Origin: an uncultured Pseudomonadota bacterium
GTDB lineage: Bacteria > Myxococcota_A > Bradymonadia > Bradymonadales > Bradymonadaceae
Length of the DNA: 64,000 nt
Direction: 5' to 3'
Assembly (NCBI GenBank): GCA_913057905.1
Contig: CAJXPB010000006.1
Coordinates: forward strand, 235,332-299,331
In this document: positions 58,685 to 64,000 of the stretch, one piece after another
Layout of the letters: every line of letters begins with the position of its first letter
Position numbering within the stretch: the first letter of the stretch is position 1
The notes under the pieces: model-generated
What the model saw: only the letters and a program-made list of their open reading frames with translations
Databases searched by the model: none
Told to the model about the DNA's origin: nothing
Translations under genes and position numbers: made by a program

Positions 58685-58845
58685 TCGCTCAAAGGCGTTC
58701 AGACTCCCTATTTCGCCACCGCTCTGTTTCGGTTTCTGTCGAAAACGACCATACTAAAGTCAAACTAAGAGCAGTAGGCATGCTTTAAACCGTCCGCGGG
58801 CTACGCCTCCATCGTGGAACGCGAGTCGAGAGTCGGAGCGATCCC

Positions 58846-59604
58846 ATGAATAGTATTATTCGAGTACTGGAGGTGAATCTGCCGCCAGAAAAGGAAAGCA
58901 TACACGACTTTTTCGGTAAGTGGTTTACCGAGCTACCAGAGAAACTGTGGCCAGAATACATCTCAGCGAGCGGGGACGACGTTGGAGAAACGATTCCGCC
59001 GGGCGATCCTACTCCGATCATCCGTTTTTGGAATCGTGGCGGAATGCTTCCTTTCGTCGGTCGCAATTCCGACCCTGCTTACATTCTCCGAAGAAGGTTT
59101 CAGTATCCAGAGAACTCCCCACCGACCCCACAGAATTTTACTCTCGCGCTCGAAAGTTCTCCAAGCTCAGAATTGGCGAAAGGGGCTTTCGCATTTCTGT
59201 TCCGGGCATCTCAGGCCAAGTTCGCCTCATTGTGCTCGAAGGACGAGTTCTACGGCCGCCATTGGTTCTCGGTGGAGATTCCCGAGGAATATTCCGTCGT
59301 TGAAACGAATCGGGGTTTGACGGTGGAGGAGACCATCCCGGGGGTGTACTTTAGGACATTCTTCTCACATGACGTTATCGAAGAATATGACCTTTCTCTA
59401 AGCGGAATAGGCTCGCTCGCGGACCGTTTCGAGGAAGTCGCACACGGCTACATGGTGAGCGCATACGAAAACGGTGACCTCTTGAATACTGAAGAAGCCC
59501 GAGAAATCGAGCAAGCTATCGAAAGACAGATGAACAACGACGCTTTTTTTCACCCAGAGGACATCACCGAGGAGCAACTTCGAGAAGAGGCCCGAATTAG
59601 GTAG
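58846..59604 (+). CDS. Hypothetical protein, possible orphan immunity protein
   Basis: 252 aa, acidic, without signal peptide or membrane segment. No domain is recognised; it contains FFGKWFTELPEKLWPEYISA, RGGMLPFVGRNSD and an EA-rich C-terminus (EEAREIEQAIERQMNN). Codon use is AT-richer than the core genes. It is one of three unrelated single genes in the same orientation with wide gaps, as in immunity islands. Confidence 0.5.
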   Translation: MNSIIRVLEVNLPPEKESIHDFFGKWFTELPEKLWPEYISASGDDVGETIPPGDPTPIIRFWNRGGMLPFVGRNSDPAYILRRRFQYPENSPPTPQNFTLALESSPSSELAKGAFAFLFRASQAKFASLCSKDEFYGRHWFSVEIPEEYSVVETNRGLTVEETIPGVYFRTFFSHDVIEEYDLSLSGIGSLADRFEEVAHGYMVSAYENGDLLNTEEAREIEQAIERQMNNDAFFHPEDITEEQLREEARIR

Positions 59605-59856
59605 CTTGAACTAATCACCAACGAAAATGTCGAAACGCTTCAGGTCACCGACGGTCACCGCCCACCCAAGCGCAATCCCGAAATTCTAGTATCCGAACCC
59701 CGTCTCACTCACGAATCAAGAGTTTCGGTCGGGCACTGTCGTTGAATGGACGAACTCGAACACGTTGCGTGGCTGATTGGAATCATTACCGTGGAGACGT
59801 TCACGACCTATACACATGGCGAGAACTGAGCAATCCGATTACCGGAGGGTCATACG

Positions 59857-60513
59857 ATGGGACTTGCAATCTCTGTAGGAATCCTCGCCGAGATGAAGGA
59901 GCTTGGTGAGGAGCAAGGATACGAGTGGAGAAGGGACGAGTTGGACGCTGTCCAAGAGTTCCTGGAGTCGCGCGGATTCGATACGTGGGAGGAGCCGGAA
60001 GATTCTTCACAGCTCGGCATGCGGTCGACGCTTCTGAGTTTTCCAGCCAGTAACCTTCACCTTCTCCGTCGGGCCTATGCACGATTTCGAAAACACCCGC
60101 GCGAAACTCTCGACCCCGTGGAGTCCGGCTCCCTCTCCGACGACGACCAAGCCATTATTGATTTCGTGGGACGTTTGGGAGATTCTCATCTCCTCTGCCA
60201 CTCGGACCACAATGGATACTACGTTCCGGTCGACTTCGCCGACCCTCTATTCGCACCCGAAGAATACGAAGTACCAGGCTACGGCGCGGTTGGCTCTAGC
60301 TACGGCCTGAAGGACGAGTTACAAATAATCGCCCCCCGTATCGATATCCGACTCAACGAAGACGGCTCCCTACCTGATTCGGAGGTCCAGCGGGTGAACA
60401 ATATGGGCGATACCAGTAATCACCGTTTCGGCGCAGAGCAGTCTGTATTCGTAGTTCTCTGGGAGGCTGCTAGGGTCAGTATAAAAGAGAACGCAGCAAT
60501 CTGTTTTCATTGA
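59857..60513 (+). CDS. Hypothetical protein, possible orphan immunity protein
   Basis: 218 aa (MGLAISVGILAEMKELGEEQ...). Cytoplasmic by appearance. The segments SFPASNLHLLRRAYARF and CHSDHNGYYVPVDFADPLF are distinctive, and I believe similar proteins are scattered in soil and marine bacteria without a known function. It precedes an Rhs fragment by 24 bp, the position expected for an immunity or orphan gene. The 252 bp before it hold no gene. Confidence 0.5.
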   Translation: MGLAISVGILAEMKELGEEQGYEWRRDELDAVQEFLESRGFDTWEEPEDSSQLGMRSTLLSFPASNLHLLRRAYARFRKHPRETLDPVESGSLSDDDQAIIDFVGRLGDSHLLCHSDHNGYYVPVDFADPLFAPEEYEVPGYGAVGSSYGLKDELQIIAPRIDIRLNEDGSLPDSEVQRVNNMGDTSNHRFGAEQSVFVVLWEAARVSIKENAAICFH

Positions 60514-60537
60514 CGAGAACTCCGAATCAGCACCTAA

Positions 60538-60660
60538 AAAGGACAGCGCGTCCAGAAGATCGTCTCCAAGGATTCCGGCAAGCCGGTCCACTCCGTCTAT
60601 GTCGGCGGGATCTTCGAGCACCACGAGCGGATCGATGGCGACTTCCTTGCGATAGTCTGA
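60538..60660 (+). pseudogene. Rhs/YD-repeat protein fragment
   Basis: A 40-codon open stretch between stops reads GQRVQKIVSKDSGKPVHSVY, then VGGIFEHHERIDGDFLAIV. This is the Rhs repeat pattern (GQRVxK ... YVGGLYExR) of polymorphic toxin cores. It is GC-richer than its surroundings and has no start of its own, so it is a leftover of a large Rhs gene. The following 60661-60953 contains no gene or feature that I can recognise. Confidence 0.65.
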
Positions 60661-60953
60661 GGTCAAGGGACCTTGGCCCAACTCCTACGGGATCGTAAGT
60701 TCGATGCTCGCTACTGGTTACTCCATTCGGATTGGTTTACGTTAACGACAACTCCTGCGTAGCAAGGTGGCGACTATTCAAACATGGCAATACTACCAGC
60801 AATGTCGAATTCAACTTGTCAAATCTCAGGGTCGGTTAGTTTGACGTATGCACGGACCCAACAAAGTCCACGGCCAGTGCCGCGAGTGAAGCATCAAGAG
60901 ATGCCGGTGCGTACTAAGGGGTCCTCGTTCGAGAAAGAATCACGGTGGAGTTG

Positions 60954-61928
60954 ATGGATCGCCGAAAAAAACTCGTCAACCACAGCGAAGAGGTAACCGA
61001 ACGAATCCTCGAGTCAGTGGCCAGATACTACGGAGCCCGCGTGTTCTCGAAGCCGCGTCTGGCAGATGCTGTCGATTTGTCCTCCAGCGGATTGACCGAT
61101 CCACTGTTCAATTATGGTTTAAAAGCTCACTTGGACTTTGTTGTCACTGACGAGGAAGCAAAGGCCCTATTCGCGGTTGAATTCGACGGCCCCTACCATC
61201 TCAGCGACCATAGCGCTCGGGTACGCGACCGCAAGAAGAACAGCATTTGCGAACAACTGGGGTTGCCCCTTGCACGAGTTCAGGACGAACATGTTTTTGA
61301 GGAGATACGCGGGCAAAGGTACCTTGAGTGGCTCACCGATATCTTCTTTGCCGCGAAAGATATAAGGGAAGCTCGCCGGGACGGAATTGTCCCCCCGATG
61401 ACAGTTATAGACCCTATGGGCTTTCTTACTCATTCGAGGTTAGAGGGCTCGAGGCCGTTGTTCCTGTCGGGGAGGGATCGAACTGAGTTCATAGAACTTG
61501 CGAAGGATGGTCTGATTTCACCGCCCACGCCGGCAATTCTTAGGGGGACCGGGAATGATGGTGCGAGCAAATGTTTGGCCATCACAGTATCCGAAGACGG
61601 TAAGGCTCTCATCGGGAAGGGGTCGCTTTACCTGCGAGGATTCGGCATTTCGTCCTCGGAAGCTGCGGAGGAAATCGCCCTCGTGAACCTCGCCGCGAAT
61701 GTCCGCGATTACCAAACCGACGAGGAGTCATACATCCTCCCATGCGAGCTAAGGAATCTTTTGGTTCAGTTCATCAAACTCTGTGAAGAGAAAAGCTTGA
61801 GCGGCAGTATCACTGCAGATCTCGGATTCGAATTTTCGCATCGAATGAGGAACGGCACAGCCATTTGGCGAGTTGGTTCCATCCGTGGGCAGGAGGAGTT
61901 TGTGCATAGAGAAGATTCAAAGTGGTAG
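60954..61928 (+). CDS. DUF2726-like PD-(D/E)XK nuclease-fold protein
   Basis: 324 aa from ATG 60954 (GGAG 5 bp upstream; GTG 60945 and TTG 60951 are alternatives). Residues ~55-110 carry the restriction-like core AHLDFVVTDEEAKALFAVEF, DGPYHLSD and RDRKKNSICEQLGLPLARV, as in DUF2726 domains. The rest is unrecognised. It is a standalone gene inside the island and could serve defence or DNA processing. No partner methylase or helicase is adjacent. Confidence 0.7.
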   Translation: MDRRKKLVNHSEEVTERILESVARYYGARVFSKPRLADAVDLSSSGLTDPLFNYGLKAHLDFVVTDEEAKALFAVEFDGPYHLSDHSARVRDRKKNSICEQLGLPLARVQDEHVFEEIRGQRYLEWLTDIFFAAKDIREARRDGIVPPMTVIDPMGFLTHSRLEGSRPLFLSGRDRTEFIELAKDGLISPPTPAILRGTGNDGASKCLAITVSEDGKALIGKGSLYLRGFGISSSEAAEEIALVNLAANVRDYQTDEESYILPCELRNLLVQFIKLCEEKSLSGSITADLGFEFSHRMRNGTAIWRVGSIRGQEEFVHREDSKW

Positions 61929-62219
61929 GCGACTCAATTGGTACAGAAGTACTCTAACTTGATTTTCTCATAAGAACCCGCCACGCGGTGCTCGTATTGC
62001 ATGGTAGACTGATGGCTCCACTGGACTGAGTTCGGAGCCATGATGACAGACAGAGGCCACACTAAAGCGGCGCGCCGACCGTCGCGCGAAGTGACGACTA
62101 TCACTAAGCGGGTCGATAGGATGCATTCCGGCTGGGCCATAGATTTCGTAGGGTCTGGGCGCAACAGCAGATCAGTTCGACGATGGAGGTTTCGGGATTT
62201 CGAAGCCGCGGAGCGTTCG

Positions 62220-62400
62220 AATCTTTGCTCGAAAAGGCCGTAACTCGGAAGGCTTATTAGGCCCCTCATCGCCGACTCCAGCTCCTCACCGACGATGTGG
62301 GTGCAGGCGTCGTGATGCTGAGGTAACTGTGCCCAAGCGCCTTCTGCGCGAGCCGGATGTTTCCGGTGCGCCGCAGGCTATTTTCATCCCGCAAGTCCGA
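62220..62400 (-). pseudogene. Tyrosine recombinase (integrase) C-terminal remnant
   Basis: On the minus strand one frame reads LRRTGNIRLAQKALGHSYLS, the R-x-LGHSS box of phage-type integrases. After a single-base frame change it continues HIVGEELESAMRGLISLPS, the usual ending after the catalytic Tyr region. The Tyr box (RYTH-type) itself is damaged. The rest of the gene is gone. Around it, 61929-62219 and 62401-62650 contain no supported gene, only short antisense-like frames. Confidence 0.7.
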
Positions 62401-62650
62401 GTTCCCGCAGGAACTCACTCGAAACATTGTCTTGCCAGCGGGGCTGAGGAAGTCATCTCGCGCCTCCAGCCACCGTTCTCGCCGGTCTCGTGAGGCGTCT
62501 GAGACTTACTGAGCGCGGCGGGGCAATGCCTAGGTGTGCGGGATGTCTCGGCGTCTGAGTACGTCCCGGATACGCTCGTAGTGTCTGTGATGTAAAAACT
62601 CGAGTGTTCTCACTCTCAACGACAGGCTGCGTGGGGCGCGCCTTTCGGGT

Positions 62651-62971
62651 ATGATCCGGTCACGCTCGACGAATCTCGATAAATTGCTGAATCAGACCCT
62701 CCAGAAAAGGAATCTCGATTCTCTGACAACTTATCAACGAAAGTTCAAAGAACGAACAGATGCCTCATTAATGAAATCAGCACGGAAGTTCGCTTTCCAA
62801 CATGCGGAGAAACAGGCCTATTCAGTCAAAGATGAAAGTGACTACGGCACGGTCATGATTAAACTAAAAGGGACACGAGTGAAGAACTTTGCTCAAGAAC
62901 TTGTCGAGGCTACGAACCCATTGCCCGTGTTCGTCCCCACGAGTCAGAAACCGAAGGAATACCTTGCATAG
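62651..62971 (+). CDS. Small basic protein, unknown
   Basis: 106 aa with high lysine and arginine content (LDKLLNQTLQKRNLDSLTTY, MKSARKFAFQHAEKQAYSV). No domain is recognised. The ribosome site is weak. Its stop overlaps the TTG proposed as the next gene's start (CCTTGCATAG), so the pair may be coupled. Moderately AT-rich codon use, as in the rest of the island. Confidence 0.45.
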   Translation: MIRSRSTNLDKLLNQTLQKRNLDSLTTYQRKFKERTDASLMKSARKFAFQHAEKQAYSVKDESDYGTVMIKLKGTRVKNFAQELVEATNPLPVFVPTSQKPKEYLA

Positions 62972-63509
62972 CTTCTGCAGAAAACCCCACAGTGAATGTT
63001 CGTTGCAACATCTACTCAAACTTCTATTCACCGTATTCTTGGTGTTGCCATTCGCAATCGGATGCTCTGGAATCAGTTCATCCGGAAAACCGGAAAGTGA
63101 CAATTCGAAAGAAGAACTTGGAAGTGCAAATAAACACCACATTACTGCTTCCAAAAACGTATTCTCGATATGGAAATGCTTGGACCAACGGCCGTCAATT
63201 CAGAACATATACCTCGCCCCCGAGAAGACAATCCATTGTGAGACAGGAGACACTTTTCAGATGGAATTTGGCCCGTACTCGACGAAGACACCACGAGGAG
63301 ACATACTTTCGGACATCTACTCCAATATCTGTCTCAAGCTATCCACAACAGACGTCTCACATGGAAAGGTACTAAATATAAAAAGAAACAATTCCTGCAT
63401 AAAAAGATGCACGAGCCTAGAGTTTCGTTCAATTTTTGGCGAATCTAACTGTGAAGAAGAATTTTGCGGCGACACTTACACTGTACATTACGCTGGCGTT
63501 CGGTGCTAA
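62964..63509 (+). CDS. Putative lipoprotein, unknown
   Basis: 181 aa from TTG 62964, with a GAAGGAA ribosome-like site 4 bp upstream and an 8-bp overlap with the previous gene. A hydrophobic region with lipobox LPFAIGC (HLLKLLFTVFLVLPFAIGC) is followed by a cysteine-rich C-terminus (CIKRCTSLEF, SNCEEEFCGDTYTVHYAGVRC). Probably an envelope lipoprotein with disulfides. The AT content is the highest of the window. Confidence 0.5.
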   Translation: MHSFCRKPHSECSLQHLLKLLFTVFLVLPFAIGCSGISSSGKPESDNSKEELGSANKHHITASKNVFSIWKCLDQRPSIQNIYLAPEKTIHCETGDTFQMEFGPYSTKTPRGDILSDIYSNICLKLSTTDVSHGKVLNIKRNNSCIKRCTSLEFRSIFGESNCEEEFCGDTYTVHYAGVRC

Positions 63510-63778
63510 CCCGCAACCTCTCACGGAGACATAAGGCTCCTTCACTTTCCACTTTCGGGTCTGATTCAGGAGAGACTGATTCATTAGGCTTTCAAGCGAC
63601 GCGCATCCGTACGCAAATGAGGTCGTCTGTCGCGTAGTGTCGTCCGCCCGGTGACAAATCTGTTCATCTTGTCGGTCAAAACGCCTTTGTTGAGCAACGT
63701 AATCAGCGTCCCCTGAAATACCTGGGCGTCGACTCTTAGGCCGATGCGGCGGACACCCGAAAATAAAGGGACGGACAA
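63510..63778. other. Gene-free stretch with no clear feature
   Basis: Several short frames cross this stretch, including a minus-strand one reading IGLRVDAQVFQGTLITLLNK, KGVLTDKMNRFV at 63584-63778, which might be a small real protein or a fragment. None has a supported start or family match. I see no RNA gene or repeat here. Confidence 0.3.
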
Positions 63779-63905
63779 ATTTTTCGCGTTTCATCCTCTT
63801 TCCTATGTAGGAAAATTGACGAAGTACGAAAATAGACCTATATTTGGGCTGTATCCCACCGATTTCTCAATTTCCTTTATAGGCAAATGGACGAAACGCG
63901 AAAAT
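63779..63905. promoter_or_regulatory. Triplicated 16-bp motif, candidate operator region
   Basis: Three copies of GACGAAACGCGAAAAT-like sequence: inverted at 63779-63795 (ATTTTTCGCGTTTCATC), direct at 63818-63833 (GACGAAGTACGAAAAT) and direct at 63890-63905 (GACGAAACGCGAAAAT). Copies two and three are 72 bp apart and each is preceded by a CCTnnnTAGG-type 10-mer. The last copy overlaps the start codon of the gene at the window edge, which suggests repressor binding and autoregulation. Confidence 0.5.
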
Positions 63906-64000
63906 GCAGCAAGGCAACTTTCACAATGAACTGAAACGCGTGCTCGTGGAGGAGCCGCAGCGATACCGGCCGCTCGAGATCCGCTCTGCCACGGTGATGG
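63904..64000 (+). CDS. Partial gene running off the window
   Basis: From ATG 63904 the frame stays open to the window end (32 codons): MQQGNFHNELKRVLVEEPQR, YRPLEIRSATVM. It is GC-rich again, unlike the island before it, so it may be a core gene or a different insert. No family is recognised from so short a piece. No strong Shine-Dalgarno is visible; the start overlaps a putative operator. Confidence 0.45.
   Translation, partial: MQQGNFHNELKRVLVEEPQRYRPLEIRSATVM

Noticed and set aside
62040..62243. A 67-codon plus-strand frame as a small basic protein.
   Set aside because: Overlaps the antisense integrase remnant region, lacks a ribosome site and has shadow-like composition.

Overview
The window is GC-rich chromosomal DNA from a Gram-negative bacterium. 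Many predicted products are strongly acidic, lipoprotein signal peptides are frequent, the rpsB-tsf-pyrH-frr cluster is intact, and planctomycete-type DUF1501/cytochrome remnants are present. This mix fits a marine or halotolerant deltaproteobacterial/myxobacterial-like lineage such as Bradymonadales. That assignment is inference; no rRNA gene is present to test it.

Region by region. 0-13.5 kb: a DUF2400 protein (entering from the left), era, a lipoprotein/permease/ATPase transport operon, two coupled secreted or TPR proteins, a CNNM/CBS membrane protein, a ferritin-like protein, an AgmX-like lipoprotein, a very large peptidase/beta-propeller/beta-barrel protein and an FHA protein. 13.5-17 kb: the minus-strand rpsB-tsf-pyrH-frr operon with its terminator. 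17-26.1 kb: a long minus-strand run with yceD-rpmF-nrdR-ribD-ribE-ribBX-ribH-nusB-lipoprotein, then a DnaJ-like chaperone, a metal-dependent hydrolase and a TM2 protein. 26.1-28.5 kb: an accessory pocket holding a decayed dihydrodipicolinate-synthase-family gene, a TPR protein, a REP-associated (IS200-type) transposase and REP-like palindromes. 28.5-48 kb: mostly housekeeping genes (hemF, leuS, a fused E1 dehydrogenase, a pterin dehydratase, tgt, a lytic transglycosylase, a prolyl oligopeptidase, a nuclease, a SEC-C protein, ppsA, a porin-like protein). 48.1-51.4 kb: a decayed cluster of DUF1592/DUF1501/cytochrome-c-like genes with several frame breaks and in-frame stops. 51.4-56 kb: a VOC-SRPBCC fusion, a membrane protein and a lipoprotein subtilase.

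56-64 kb is AT-richer and behaves like a decayed integrative island. Three paralogous small lipoprotein genes lie in tandem. Between and beside them are two copies of the 3' half of a tRNA-Arg(CCU) gene. Each copy is flanked at conserved distances by tandem 12-bp direct repeats, which together look like attP sites (arm-core-arm). Further right are three small orphan genes that may be polymorphic-toxin immunity genes, an Rhs-repeat fragment, a DUF2726 nuclease, a remnant of a tyrosine recombinase, two coupled small genes, and a promoter region with three copies of a 16-bp motif in front of a gene running off the window.

The most novel-looking structure is the 56.5-58.2 kb array of [attP-like site + single lipoprotein gene] units. 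It could be a set of minimal one-gene integrative cassettes, or simply a tandem duplication at a used integration site.
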